The notes under the pieces are model-generated. The model was not told where the DNA came from and did not search any database. It was given only the letters and a program-made list of their open reading frames with translations. A stretch of DNA of 64,000 bases, from the NCBI RefSeq assembly GCF_000313935.1, contig NZ_AMSS01000066.1, forward strand, positions 1 to 64,000, read 5' to 3'. The DNA comes from Acinetobacter sp. WC-141 (GTDB lineage: Bacteria; Pseudomonadota; Gammaproteobacteria; Pseudomonadales; Moraxellaceae). The number at the start of each line of letters is the position of its first letter. The first letter of the stretch is position 1. Both the position numbers and the translations under genes were made by a program. This document shows, piece by piece, positions 18,520-27,851 of this stretch.

Positions 18520-19112
18520 TAGAGGCTACCTTTTGTCGATGCAATCGTGTTTTCTGCACGTGGATCAACTTCACATGCCATACGTAAAGCACGAGCTAGC
18601 GCTTTGAACACACTTTCAATTTGATGGTGACTATTTTTACCTTTCAAATTATCAATGTGTAAGGTCATAAGCGCATGGTTTACGAAACCTTGGAAAAACT
18701 CAGAAAATAAATCGACATCAAATGTACCGATGCGTGCACGGGTAAATGGAATATCCATGAATAAACCCGGACGACCAGATAAATCTACAACAACACGAGA
18801 CAAGGCTTCATCTAATGGTGCATAAAAGTGACCATAGCGTTTTAAACCTTTTTTATCGCCTAAAGCCTGTGCAAAAGCTTGTCCAAGCGTGATGCCACAG
18901 TCTTCTACGGTGTGGTGATCATCAATCTCGAGGTCTCCATCACAATGAATATCGATATCAAATAAGCCATGTCGCTTGATCTGATCAATCATATGGTCTA
19001 AAAATGGAACTCCAGTGTTTAGTGTGCCTTGACCAGTACCGTCGAGATTTAATCGAACTCGAATTTTGGTTTCATTGGTATTTCTAACCACTTCACTGAT
19101 ACGTTGCGTCAT
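18519..19112 (-). CDS. hisB: Imidazoleglycerol-phosphate dehydratase HisB
   Basis: It dehydrates IGP to imidazole acetol phosphate. The start at ATG 19112 ([20 protein letters not shown]) follows GAGGAA; upstream TTG and GTG codons are within this leader. The 197-aa monofunctional enzyme (no HisN/HisB-N phosphatase fusion) shows the metal-binding motifs [10 protein letters not shown] and NSHHQIES and the segment [11 protein letters not shown]. It is first in the hisB-hisH pair. Confidence 0.97.
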   Translation of the reverse strand: MTQRISEVVRNTNETKIRVRLNLDGTGQGTLNTGVPFLDHMIDQIKRHGLFDIDIHCDGDLEIDDHHTVEDCGITLGQAFAQALGDKKGLKRYGHFYAPLDEALSRVVVDLSGRPGLFMDIPFTRARIGTFDVDLFSEFFQGFVNHALMTLHIDNLKGKNSHHQIESVFKALARALRMACEVDPRAENTIASTKGSL

Positions 19113-19213
19113 GGACACGTTCCTCAAAAAACGTCAAAAATGATTGGATGTAACGATAATTTCGCTGTGACGAATTCGTGACAGCATCATAGTTTGCTCA
19201 GGAGGGTTAATCA

Positions 19214-19597
19214 ATGCCTATTACCGTACATGCTTATAGTTCTCTAGATAATTCAGAGATCCGCGATCAGCTTGAGCGTTTGTATGATACAAGTCCGGAG
19301 TTTGGTGACGGGCACGATGCGATTGAACAACTTGAACAAGATTTACAACAGTATACCACGCTATACACTGCTGAATTTAACACCAAAATTATAGGTGCAA
19401 TCTGGTCTTCAGGACAAGGCGAAAGCAAGGTTCTTGAATATATTGTTGTGCATCCTGCTAACCGTGGTCGTGGGGTAGCAGAGCGCTTAGTTGAAGAAGC
19501 TTGCCGTATAGAAGAGTCAAAAGGCGTTAAAATTTTTGAGCCGGGCTGCGGCGCAATTCATCGCTGTTTGGCTCATATTGGTAAATTGCATCATTAA
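19214..19597 (+). CDS. GNAT-fold protein, PanZ/PanM-like
   Basis: A 127-aa protein with a GNAT core. The acetyl-CoA pyrophosphate loop is visible in HPANRGRGVAERLVEE (residues about 84-99), and the preceding beta strand is VLEYIVV. The arrangement LYTAEFNTKIIGAIW followed by RGRGVAERLVEEACR resembles the E. coli PanZ acetyl-CoA sensor that activates PanD. That resemblance is from memory and modest, so the PanZ assignment is tentative. GAGG upstream of ATG 19214 supports the start. It is divergent from hisB. Confidence 0.7.
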   Translation: MPITVHAYSSLDNSEIRDQLERLYDTSPEFGDGHDAIEQLEQDLQQYTTLYTAEFNTKIIGAIWSSGQGESKVLEYIVVHPANRGRGVAERLVEEACRIEESKGVKIFEPGCGAIHRCLAHIGKLHH

Positions 19598-19662
19598 AAT
19601 TCCTGTTCGTATGTGATGGTGATTTAAAAATAATCACTTGTTACAAAAAACACGGAAGTTGC

Positions 19663-19691
19663 TTGACGTGATCATATAAACATTGTTTAAT
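19663..19691 (+). promoter_or_regulatory. Promoter of first tRNA-Phe
   Basis: TTGACG (19663-19668), 17-base spacer, TTTAAT (19686-19691). The predicted start is about 5 bases before the mature tRNA at 19703. Confidence 0.7.
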
Positions 19692-19702
19692 ACGCCCACT
19701 TC

Positions 19703-19778
19703 GGCGTGATAGCTCAGTAGGTAGAGCAACGGATTGAAAATCCGTGTGTCCCCAGTTCGATCCTGGGTCTCGCCACCA
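19703..19778 (+). tRNA. tRNA-Phe (GAA), copy 1
   Basis: A 76-nt tRNA with encoded CCA. Anticodon stem ACGGA/TCCGT encloses loop TTGAAAA, giving anticodon GAA. The acceptor stem GGCGTGA/TCTCGCC has a T-T mismatch at pair 5-68. It is identical to copy 2 at 19912. Confidence 0.95.
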
Positions 19779-19792
19779 TTATTTGTGTTTTC

Positions 19793-19821
19793 AATCCCTG
19801 ATCCCATCAGGGATTTTTTTT
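19793..19821 (+). terminator. Terminator of first tRNA-Phe
   Basis: AATCCCTGAT pairs with ATCAGGGATT around CCC, followed by a T-run: a classic intrinsic terminator 15 bases after the tRNA. Confidence 0.85.
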
Positions 19822-19872
19822 AAGTATTAAGTATAAAAAATACTCATTTAAATCAAAAACTCAGGATAATTG

Positions 19873-19901
19873 TTGACTATTGTTCTGAGATACGGCTTAA
19901 T
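19873..19901 (+). promoter_or_regulatory. Promoter of second tRNA-Phe
   Basis: TTGACT (19873-19878), 17-base spacer, CTTAAT (19896-19901), with a predicted leader of about 4 bases before the tRNA at 19912. Each tRNA-Phe thus has its own promoter and terminator. Confidence 0.65.
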
Positions 19902-19911
19902 ACAGGCCATT

Positions 19912-19987
19912 GGCGTGATAGCTCAGTAGGTAGAGCAACGGATTGAAAATCCGTGTGTCCCCAGTTCGATCCTGGGTCTCGCCACCA
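19912..19987 (+). tRNA. tRNA-Phe (GAA), copy 2
   Basis: Identical over 76 nt to the copy at 19703, including the acceptor T5-T68 mismatch. The flanking sequences differ between copies, so the duplication is old or was followed by gene conversion limited to the tRNA. Confidence 0.95.
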
Positions 19988-19993
19988 TATTCG

Positions 19994-20027
19994 AAAAAGC
20001 CCCATACTTAATGTATGGGGCTTTTTT
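19994..20027. terminator. Terminator of second tRNA-Phe
   Basis: AAAAAGCCCCATAC pairs with GTATGGGGCTTTTT around TTAAT, with a T-run; it lies directly after the tRNA. Confidence 0.85.
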
Positions 20028-20160
20028 CATGCGTATTATTTTATTTGAACAATTCATTTCTTTACTTGTGGGTAAAATGACATTTATCCACAAGCACACT
20101 TACTTATCCCCAAACTCAGTTTGTTTTCTGTGTTATGCCAAAATGATAATAAATAAGGTT

Positions 20161-20592
20161 CTAATCATGTGAACTATCGTTAATTAGACGTTTTCCTAAA
20201 CACACCGCTTCTACTTCGTCATAGCCGAGCTGTTCATAGAAATTCAGTACATTTAGATTATCTTTACGCACCAATAATTGTAGTTTTGGGCAGCCGCGAG
20301 CAATCAGTCGCTTTTCAAGCTGTTGAACGAGCGCTGTAGCTATGCCTAAGCGTTGCTGATGGGGGTGAACAGCTAAATAATTAATCCAGCCTCTATGGCC
20401 GTCATAGCCGCCCATAAGCGTACCAATGAGTTGCTCATCTTTAATAGCAACTAAAAATAAATCATCTTGTTGTGAGACTTTTCTGAAAATATCGGTTTCA
20501 GGATTATTCCAAGGGCGCGTCAGGCCGCAGCTTTCCCATAAAATGACGACATCTTCCAGATCCGCATTTGTAAATTGGCGAATAATAAACAT
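20161..20592 (-). CDS. ypeA: GNAT acetyltransferase, YpeA family
   Basis: A 143-aa acetyltransferase closely resembling E. coli YpeA along its whole length. Shared landmarks are VVILWESCGLTRPWNNPETD near the N-terminus, the central GTLMGGYDGHRGWINYLAVHP, the acetyl-CoA loop HQQRLGIATALVQQLE, and IARGCPKLQLLVRKDN. The substrate of YpeA is not well established, though peptide or protein N-acetylation is likely. It is monocistronic on the minus strand. Confidence 0.9.
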   Translation of the reverse strand: MFIIRQFTNADLEDVVILWESCGLTRPWNNPETDIFRKVSQQDDLFLVAIKDEQLIGTLMGGYDGHRGWINYLAVHPHQQRLGIATALVQQLEKRLIARGCPKLQLLVRKDNLNVLNFYEQLGYDEVEAVCLGKRLINDSSHD

Positions 20593-20677
20593 ATAGATTT
20601 CTACTTTTTGTTTTGCTGTGCTGAAAAGATAAAATAAAAATTCAAGCTTGAGCAGTGTTTATTAATAATTTACACAA

Positions 20678-20708
20678 ATAAAAAAGCACCCCCGTAGGAG
20701 TGCTTGAA
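20678..20708 (-). terminator. Terminator of the CoA-transferase gene
   Basis: On the minus strand AAGCACTCC pairs with GGGTGCTT (one mismatch) around a short loop, followed by TTTTTTATTT. It lies 14 bases after the stop at 20722. Confidence 0.75.
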
Positions 20709-20721
20709 TTCAACCAGTGAT

Positions 20722-22236
20722 TTAAGCTGATTTTGCAACTGGTGCTGCTTGAAGCATTTGACCTGTTTCTTCGAAGTTTGCATGCCAAGACAATGCTTCA
20801 CGAAGTAAATGAGGAGTGTGTCCACCTCTAGCACATGCACGATCAAAGTAATCATTTAATGCATCACGATAAAGCGGGTGTACACAATTATCGATCACAG
20901 CGCGAGCGCGTTCACGAGGTGCTAAACCGCGTAGGTCTGCTAAGCCTTGTTCTGTTACTAAAATATCAACATCATGTTCACTGTGGTCAACATGGCTCAC
21001 CATTGGCACGATAGAAGAGATATCGCCGCCTTTAGCAATTGATTTAGTCACAAAGATTGCCAAGTGTGCGTTACGAGCGAAGTCACCTGAACCACCAATA
21101 CCATTCATCATTTTAGTACCGCACACGTGAGTTGAGTTCACATTACCGTAAATATCAAACTCAAGCGCAGTGTTAATGCCGATAATACCTAAACGACGAA
21201 CCAGTTCAGGGTGGTTAGAAATTTCTTGTGGACGAAGCACTAATTTGTCTTTGTAAGCTTCAATATTGCCAAAAACTTTTTCGCCACATTTTGCAGAAAG
21301 TGTAATTGAGCTACCAGAAGCAAATTTCATTTTGCCTGCATCAATGAGTTCAAAAGTACAGTCTTGTAGTACTTCTGAGTACATGATGAGGTCTTCAAAG
21401 TCAGAATCTTTTAAACCTGTTAATACAGCATTGGCAATAGAGCCAATTCCTGCTTGTAATGGACCAAGGTTTTTCGGTAAACGTCCTTCTGCAACTTCTT
21501 TATTAAAGAAAGCAATTAAGTGGTTTGCGATGCCTTGAGTCTCATCATCTGGCGGAGTTACCGTTGATGGTGAATCGTGAGTATCGTTAAATACAATACC
21601 GACAATTTTAGCAGGATCAATTTGGATTGCAGATGTACCAATGCGCTCATCCACTTTTGTTAATGGAATTGGAGTACGTGTTGGGCGATAAGTTGGAATG
21701 TAGATGTCATGTAAACCTTCAAAGCTTTCGCTTAAAGATGTGTTGATTTCAACAATAACTTTCTCGGCAAAAATAGCAAAACTTGCAGAGTTACCTACAG
21801 AAGTTGTTGGAATAATGCCGCCATCTTCAGTAATTGCAATTGCTTCAATTACCGCAACATCAGGACGTTTAAGCTGTTGGTTACGCATTTGTTCAACAGT
21901 TTCAGATAAATGTTGATCAATAAACATAACTTCGCCATTGTTAATGGCACGACGTAAAGTGTTGTCCACTTGGAATGGCATACGACGAGATAAAACACCT
22001 GCTTCCGTGAGTTGTTTGTCTAAGTCATTACCTAAGCTGGCACCCGTAATTAACGTGATTTTTAACGGATTTTTCTTTGCAAGTTCTACAAGTGCTTGTG
22101 GAACAGCTTTAGCTTCACCAGCACGAGTAAAACCACTCATACCTACGGTCATTCCATCTTCGATGAACTGCGCAGCTTGTTCAGCACTGATGACCTTGTC
22201 ATGAAGAGAAGCTAGGCGAATACGACTTAAAGACAT
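20722..22236 (-). CDS. Acetyl-CoA hydrolase / succinyl-CoA:acetate CoA-transferase family
   Basis: A 504-aa class I CoA-transferase of the AarC/acetyl-CoA hydrolase type. The active-site glutamate is E288 in MYSEVLQD, the oxyanion/CoA loop is QAGIGSIANAV (261-271), and the C-terminal domain contains CGTKMMNGIGGSGDFARNAH and LVTEQGLADLRGLAPRERA. It should move CoA between acetyl-CoA and succinate (or the reverse), linking acetate overflow with the TCA cycle. Hydrolase and transferase activities cannot be told apart from sequence. It is a single gene with its own terminator. Confidence 0.92.
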   Translation of the reverse strand: MSLSRIRLASLHDKVISAEQAAQFIEDGMTVGMSGFTRAGEAKAVPQALVELAKKNPLKITLITGASLGNDLDKQLTEAGVLSRRMPFQVDNTLRRAINNGEVMFIDQHLSETVEQMRNQQLKRPDVAVIEAIAITEDGGIIPTTSVGNSASFAIFAEKVIVEINTSLSESFEGLHDIYIPTYRPTRTPIPLTKVDERIGTSAIQIDPAKIVGIVFNDTHDSPSTVTPPDDETQGIANHLIAFFNKEVAEGRLPKNLGPLQAGIGSIANAVLTGLKDSDFEDLIMYSEVLQDCTFELIDAGKMKFASGSSITLSAKCGEKVFGNIEAYKDKLVLRPQEISNHPELVRRLGIIGINTALEFDIYGNVNSTHVCGTKMMNGIGGSGDFARNAHLAIFVTKSIAKGGDISSIVPMVSHVDHSEHDVDILVTEQGLADLRGLAPRERARAVIDNCVHPLYRDALNDYFDRACARGGHTPHLLREALSWHANFEETGQMLQAAPVAKSA

Positions 22237-22427
22237 TGGACATCCTCAGAATTGTCAAAACATAGGCGATTTTAGCTATGAAAAATTGAAAAGTGCATAG
22301 GTGTTAGGCTAAGGTCTAATTTTGTAAATAAATGGTGGTATAAATTATATTTATGGTTTTTATTTTATTGATTTTTAAATATTTTATTTATCTTTAAAAT
22401 AAGGCTTTTAATCACTAACTGGTTAAA

Positions 22428-23885
22428 TTAAAAGCGCTCACTCAAAGTTTGCTTGATTTTTTCTAATGGATTGATCGAAGTGTTTTCTTCAGGGTTTGGT
22501 TTTGGGATGGGTAAAGAAATAATAACTTCTAAACCACCTTGTTCACGGTTATGAATTTGAATTTCACCATGATGAATATCGACAATACGTTTGACAATGG
22601 CAAGGCCAAGACCACTACCTTGAATGGTTCTTGCTGAGTCTCCGCGGACAAAAGGCTGCATTAACTCTTCAATTTGATCTGCTGGAATACCTTCACCATG
22701 ATCGGCAACGATAATTAAAATCTTTTCATTTTCAACTTTTGCACTGAGCTCTATCGGTTCAGCGCCATAGCGTTTTGCATTATTAATTAAGTTGGCAATC
22801 AATCTTTTTAAGGAAAGACTACGTGCCGGAATGATGGGCACATCTTGCATCTCGAAGTGAATTTCAAGTGGTTTAAACTGCACAACAAGTTCTTGCAAAA
22901 GCATATTGATATTGGTGTCTTTCAATTCCTCATCTGATCCATCGCGCATATACGAAATAAACTGATTGAGAATTGCATCCATATCATCTACGTCATAGAC
23001 CAGACCTTCACGTAAAAACTCATCAGGTAGCATCTCTGCTGTTAAACGAATGCGCGTTAAAGGGGTTCGCAAATCATGTGAAATGCCGGCCAACATAATA
23101 CGTCGTTCACGCTCGGTTTGATCAAGCGTATAAACCATCCGGTTAAAGGCTTGGTTCACCTGTCGAATCTCTAGTGGACCATGATTGGTGTCTAAGTAGG
23201 GAGCAGTACCCGACTTACTATATTCATTAGCAGCATTTTGCAAACGACGTAAAGGGCGGTTCATTTGTCTGACTAAAATCAAGATAATGATAGCTGACAG
23301 TAATGGAACACCAACAACCCAACCAATTAATAGTTCAGGGCTATAGTTCGCATAGGTTTTTAAAGGCTCGCGGACCCAGTTCCCGTGCATTTCAGGGGTT
23401 TGAATCCAGATACGTGGGCTAGGCTTAAACTGGAAGTAAACCGTAACATCCTTAGCCCCAATTTCATTGGCCAGTTTTTGTTCGATTTGATTGGTAAAAA
23501 ACTCGGCAATAACTTTATCGCGGACGCTTGGATATTCTTTAGGGTTGGTAATGTATTCAATACCAACACGATTACGTAACCACTCATCAATATCCACTTC
23601 ATTTTTGCGATGAAAAATCTGTATGTCCGGATTGTTGACGAGTTCAAGTTCAACTGCAAGATAACGAGCATGTTGTTGAATTTCAGGCAAATAGAGTGTG
23701 CGCCAAAAGAACCATAACGACATAAATAAGCTAAAAAATACCACCAGCAGTACCAGAATAGTGGTACGCATGGCAGCAGAGCGTGGCTTAATTTTGTCGA
23801 GAAAACGTTCCCACCGAGTTCGTTTCCGTTCAGAGTAGGTAGCGTAATCAGTAAAGTTTTGTGGCGCGATTGGTTCTAAACTCAC
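22428..23885 (-). CDS. envZ: EnvZ-type sensor histidine kinase
   Basis: A 485-aa inner-membrane kinase. Two membrane segments (about 40-62 and 186-205) enclose a periplasmic domain of about 125 residues, followed by HAMP (about 206-258), HisKA with phosphoacceptor H270 (LAGISHDLRTPLTRIRL) and HATPase (N box LIANLINNAKRYG, G box DHGEGIP, and RTIQGSGLGLAIVKR). It is encoded 17 bases after ompR, so the pair is an operon. It probably senses osmotic or envelope conditions. The periplasmic domain is of the longer type typical of gamma-proteobacteria outside the enterics. Confidence 0.93.
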   Translation of the reverse strand: MSLEPIAPQNFTDYATYSERKRTRWERFLDKIKPRSAAMRTTILVLLVVFFSLFMSLWFFWRTLYLPEIQQHARYLAVELELVNNPDIQIFHRKNEVDIDEWLRNRVGIEYITNPKEYPSVRDKVIAEFFTNQIEQKLANEIGAKDVTVYFQFKPSPRIWIQTPEMHGNWVREPLKTYANYSPELLIGWVVGVPLLSAIIILILVRQMNRPLRRLQNAANEYSKSGTAPYLDTNHGPLEIRQVNQAFNRMVYTLDQTERERRIMLAGISHDLRTPLTRIRLTAEMLPDEFLREGLVYDVDDMDAILNQFISYMRDGSDEELKDTNINMLLQELVVQFKPLEIHFEMQDVPIIPARSLSLKRLIANLINNAKRYGAEPIELSAKVENEKILIIVADHGEGIPADQIEELMQPFVRGDSARTIQGSGLGLAIVKRIVDIHHGEIQIHNREQGGLEVIISLPIPKPNPEENTSINPLEKIKQTLSERF

Positions 23886-23902
23886 TCTATTTTATCTCAA
23901 GC

Positions 23903-24667
23903 TTATTCAGCACCATCTGGAACGAATACATAGCCCACACCCCATACAGTTTGGATATAACGTGCACGTGCAGGATTATCTTCAATTAAACGACGTAGGC
24001 GAGACACTTGAACGTCAATCGAACGTTCCATTGCACCCCATTCACGACCACGAGCCAAATTCATGAGTTTGTCGCGTGTTAATGGTTCACGTGGGTGTTG
24101 TACCAATGCTTTTAATACTGCAAATTCGCCAGTCGTTAAGGTAACGATTTGTCCTTCGCGTGTCAGTGTACGAGTAGATAAATCTAAGGACCATGGACCA
24201 AAGCTCACAACTTCAACTTGTTGGCTTGGAGCACCTGGAACTTCACGAACTTGGCGACGCAATACAGCACGGATACGGGCTAAAAGTTCATTTGGATTAA
24301 ATGGTTTTGGCAAGTAATCGTCTGCACCAGCCTCAAGGCCAGCAATACGGTCTGAATCGCTACCACGTGCTGTTAACATGATGATTGGCGTATCAATATT
24401 TGATTGGCGTAAACGACGGCAAATGCTCAAACCATCTTCAACCGGCAACATAAAGTCGAGTACGATAAGTGAAAATAACTCACGTTGTAATAGACGATCC
24501 ATTTGTGAAGCATCATGGGCAGTTTTTACAACAAAGCCTTTATCTTCCAAAAAACGTTGCAAGAGGGTACGTAAACGCACATCGTCATCGACCACTAAAA
24601 TACGTTCGACACGATCCGTTTCGTTGTGTACGGTTTCAGGATGTTCAGCAGGTACAACTAAACTCAT
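23903..24667 (-). CDS. ompR: OmpR-type response regulator
   Basis: A 254-aa regulator with an N-terminal receiver (residues about 22-135) and a C-terminal winged helix (about 155-250). Phosphoacceptor D71 (LIVLDFMLP), acidic pocket VVDDD at 25-29, and K121 (YLPKPFNP) are intact. The DNA-binding wing shows LTTGEFAVLKALVQHPREPL and MERSIDVQVSRLRRLIE. About 18 extra N-terminal residues precede the receiver compared with E. coli OmpR. It is first in the ompR-envZ operon. Confidence 0.95.
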   Translation of the reverse strand: MSLVVPAEHPETVHNETDRVERILVVDDDVRLRTLLQRFLEDKGFVVKTAHDASQMDRLLQRELFSLIVLDFMLPVEDGLSICRRLRQSNIDTPIIMLTARGSDSDRIAGLEAGADDYLPKPFNPNELLARIRAVLRRQVREVPGAPSQQVEVVSFGPWSLDLSTRTLTREGQIVTLTTGEFAVLKALVQHPREPLTRDKLMNLARGREWGAMERSIDVQVSRLRRLIEDNPARARYIQTVWGVGYVFVPDGAE

Positions 24668-25335
24668 GATGTACTCCCTTTTAAATTCATAATTTATATA
24701 TTATTGGGTCGGTGAGGCTTATTGCCAACAAGCCCTCAGTATAATGCTGATGTTCTTGTTAAGACTATGTATCAATTTGCTCAAAATTACAATTTTCAAG
24801 AGAGTTTGAAACCAAAAAACAACATCTTAAGCCCATAATTTAGCAAAGACTGATCTAAAGAAACAAATACTTAAATATTTGATAATTTTTTAATAATTAA
24901 ATATTAATAACTAATTGTTTCAAATAAATTATTTTAGTTAAGCAAAAAGAATAGTTAGAAAGCTTTTAATTGTAGCTGGAAACAAACAGTAATGTTCAAT
25001 AAGAGATTAGATGAGTAAAAACTTGTTGAATCTCTATATTTTTCTCTTTTAGAGAATGTATCAATATGATCATTTTCTCATAAATTATAATAAAATTTTG
25101 TCATCTTCATGACATAAGTTGTGCGTTTATAATTTTATAAAGAGTAACGACCCGATCCAGCTTTAAATTTTTTAGACTTAAATGCCTGTTTTTATGTGCT
25201 TGAGTAGCCCTAAAAAGCATAAATATTCAGAGTCAATACAAAAAAACGTTTTGAATACGCAAACAAGTGTGGATTTTATGGGCTTGGTCTTTATAATCAG
25301 TGCTTTTAAACTTTATCCTTGTGGGATCAAACACG
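24668..25335. other. Long AT-rich intergenic region between ompR and tex
   Basis: About 670 bases without a supported gene, divergent on both sides. TATAAT at 25292-25297 is a likely -10 for tex, placing transcription start near 25304, although no good -35 is visible 17 bases upstream. A candidate ompR promoter (TTGGCA, 17 bases, AATAAT) can be read on the minus strand near 24700-24730. The middle is low-complexity A/T and shows no strong hairpin. Confidence 0.5.
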
Positions 25336-27684
25336 ATGACTGACTTAGTTCAGCAGTTGGCAAGTGAGCTTGCCGTACGTCCAAACCAAGTAGAAGCTGC
25401 CATCCGCTTAATTGATGAAGGTGCCAGTGTTCCATTTATTGCCCGTTACCGTAAAGAAGTAACACAAGGTTTAGATGATACGCAGTTACGCCAATTAGAT
25501 ACTCGTTTAGCGTATTTACGTGATTTATATGAGCGCCGTGAAAAGGTTATTCAGTCATTGCAAGAACAGAATAAATTGAGTGATGACTTGTTGGCGCGGG
25601 TGAATGCAGCCGAAACAAAAAATGCTTTAGAAGAAATTTATGCACCGTATCGCCCTAAGCGTACAAGTAAATCTTTTAAAGCAAAAGAAGCAGGTTTAGG
25701 ACCAATTGCTGAAAAAATTATTGCAGAACAAGTTGACCCTACAGAAGCTTTGGCTGGTTTTAGTCATGAAGACTATCCAGATGTTGAAAGTCAATTAGAT
25801 GCGATTCAGCATATTCTGATTGATGACTGGGCACAAAATATTGCGCTTACCACAGAATTAAAAACAACTTTTGCAAAAACTGCAGTTTTAAAAAGTACAG
25901 TTGCGTCTGAAGAAAAGAAAGAAGTTGGTAAAAAATTCCGTGATTACTTTGAGTTCTCTGAAGGTCTAAACAAATTACCTTCACATCGTTTATTAGCGAT
26001 GTTACGTGGTCGCCAAGAAAACGTATTGGGTTTGAAAGTAGATGGTGAAGATGATGCGCCATTGGCACGTATTGAAACTGAATACAACCTTGAGCAAATT
26101 CAACCTCAAGCACGTCAGGATTTCTTAAAGCAAACTGCAAAATTATTCTGGTTAGGCAAGATTCGTCCTCAAATCGAACATTCATTGCTAACAGAAAAAC
26201 GTCTTACTGCTGAAGCAGAAGCAATGCAGGTATTTGCTGAAAATCTTCGTCATTTATTATTGTCAGCGCCAGCAGGCAGCCGTACGACTTTGGGTGTTGA
26301 CCCTGGTATTCGTACAGGTGTGAAACTAGCAGTGATCAGCGATGCTGGTGATGTACTTGCTCACAGCACGATTTATCCATTTGCACCAAAAGATGATAAA
26401 GAAGGTTCAATTGCAGAACTTGCACGTCTATGCCGTGAATATAACGTAGAGCTCATTGCAATTGGTAATGGTACAGCTAGCCGTGAAACAGAAGCTGTTG
26501 TTGCTGAAATGATGGCTGCGAATACTGATCTGAATTTAACACGAGTAACTGTAAGTGAAGCGGGTGCATCTGTTTACTCTGCAAGTGAACTTGCGTCGGC
26601 AGAACTCCCTGAGCTTGATGTTTCAATTCGTGGTGCAGTTTCTATTGCGCGCCGTTTACAAGATCCACTTGCTGAACTTGTTAAAATTGACCCGAAATCA
26701 ATTGGTGTGGGCCAATATCAACACGATGTGAACCAGACTGGTTTAGCAAAAACACTTGATGCAGTGGTAGAAGACTGTGTGAATGCTGTAGGTGTTGATG
26801 TAAATACCGCTTCACCAGCAATCTTGGCTTATATTGCAGGTTTAAACAAAGCAATTGCTCAACAAATTGTTGAATACCGCAAAGAGCATGGCCGTTTTGA
26901 TAACCGTCAAGCTTTGAAAAGCGTACCACGTTTAGGCGAGCGTACTTTCGAACAAGCGGCTGGTTTCTTACGCATTCAAAATGGTTCTGAACCTTTAGAT
27001 GCATCTTCAGTTCACCCTGAAAGTTATGGTCTTGTTGAGAAAATTGTTGCAGCAAAAGCGACAACTGTGAAAGACATTATTGGTAATACCGAAATCATTC
27101 GCCAAGTAAAAGCTGATGAATTTGTTGATGACAAATTTGGTTTACCAACAATTCAAGACGTTTTAGCTGAACTTGAAAAACCAGGTCGTGACCCACGTCC
27201 AGAGTTCCGTACTGCTAAATTCCGTGAAGATATCACTGAAGTTGGTCAATTGACCGAAGGTATGCAGCTTGAAGGTGTGATCACGAATGTCACAAACTTT
27301 GGTGCCTTTGTTGATATTGGTGTGCATCAGGATGGTTTAGTTCATATTTCTGAACTTGCAAATGAGTTTGTATCTGATCCGCATAAAGTTGTAAAACCGG
27401 GCCAGATTGTACAAGTACGTGTAATGCAGGTTGATGTTGAACGTAACCGCGTGAACTTAAGTATGCGTGCTGAAGGTTCTGCACCTGTAAAAGCTCAGCG
27501 TCCACCACGCCGTGAACAAAATACAGAACAACGTTTTGAACGTAAACCTCAAGGTAAACGTCCTCAACCGCGTAAAGATCAAGCTGAACGTCCTCAGCGC
27601 GCTAAGCAAGAGAAACCACAAGAACAAAAAATTGGTGGTTTGGGTGCATTGTTGCTACAAGCAGGAATTAAAGGTTCTAAATAA
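25336..27684 (+). CDS. tex: Tex-family RNA-binding transcription accessory protein
   Basis: The start is placed at ATG 25336 (MTDLVQQLASELAVRPNQVE), downstream of the TATAAT; in-frame GTG codons at 25300 and 25321 are less likely. The 782-aa protein has the Tex order: N-terminal helical domain (1-310), YqgF/RNase-H-like domain (from TLGVDPGIRTGVKLAVI), HhH domain (SIGVGQYQHDVNQTGLAKTL and SVPRLGERTFEQAAGFLRI) and S1 domain (LEGVITNVTNFGAFVDIGVH). It ends in an unusually long basic, Gln/Pro-rich tail (KAQRPPRREQN, GKRPQPRKDQ). Tex binds nucleic acid and interacts with RNA polymerase. It stands alone with its own terminator. Confidence 0.95.
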   Translation: MTDLVQQLASELAVRPNQVEAAIRLIDEGASVPFIARYRKEVTQGLDDTQLRQLDTRLAYLRDLYERREKVIQSLQEQNKLSDDLLARVNAAETKNALEEIYAPYRPKRTSKSFKAKEAGLGPIAEKIIAEQVDPTEALAGFSHEDYPDVESQLDAIQHILIDDWAQNIALTTELKTTFAKTAVLKSTVASEEKKEVGKKFRDYFEFSEGLNKLPSHRLLAMLRGRQENVLGLKVDGEDDAPLARIETEYNLEQIQPQARQDFLKQTAKLFWLGKIRPQIEHSLLTEKRLTAEAEAMQVFAENLRHLLLSAPAGSRTTLGVDPGIRTGVKLAVISDAGDVLAHSTIYPFAPKDDKEGSIAELARLCREYNVELIAIGNGTASRETEAVVAEMMAANTDLNLTRVTVSEAGASVYSASELASAELPELDVSIRGAVSIARRLQDPLAELVKIDPKSIGVGQYQHDVNQTGLAKTLDAVVEDCVNAVGVDVNTASPAILAYIAGLNKAIAQQIVEYRKEHGRFDNRQALKSVPRLGERTFEQAAGFLRIQNGSEPLDASSVHPESYGLVEKIVAAKATTVKDIIGNTEIIRQVKADEFVDDKFGLPTIQDVLAELEKPGRDPRPEFRTAKFREDITEVGQLTEGMQLEGVITNVTNFGAFVDIGVHQDGLVHISELANEFVSDPHKVVKPGQIVQVRVMQVDVERNRVNLSMRAEGSAPVKAQRPPRREQNTEQRFERKPQGKRPQPRKDQAERPQRAKQEKPQEQKIGGLGALLLQAGIKGSK

Positions 27685-27697
27685 GAGCCTTTAAGAC

Positions 27698-27729
27698 CAT
27701 AAAAAGCCTCCAGTTGGAGGCTTTTTTTA
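27698..27729 (+). terminator. Terminator of tex
   Basis: AAAAAGCCTCC pairs with GGAGGCTTTTT around AGTT, followed by extra T. Confidence 0.9.
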
Positions 27730-27820
27730 TTGGTGAACCATTATTTCTAATAGATATTAAAGAGCGATTAAGAAAAAAATTGCAGTCGTAAAGATGAGGT
27801 GAATCTTAAGATCAACAAAT

Positions 27821-27851
27821 CGTTGTTAAATACACAATTAAATACACAACG
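27821..27851. repeat. Tandem 12-bp repeat flanked by a short inverted repeat
   Basis: TTAAATACACAA occurs twice in perfect tandem (27826-27837, 27838-27849), flanked by CGTTGT (27821-27826) and ACAACG (27846-27851). It lies about 130 bases before the SulP-carbonic anhydrase start and could be a regulator site. Confidence 0.5.

Noticed and set aside
25300-25335. Upstream GTG start for tex
   Set aside because: It lies at or before the predicted transcription start after the TATAAT and adds non-conserved residues.
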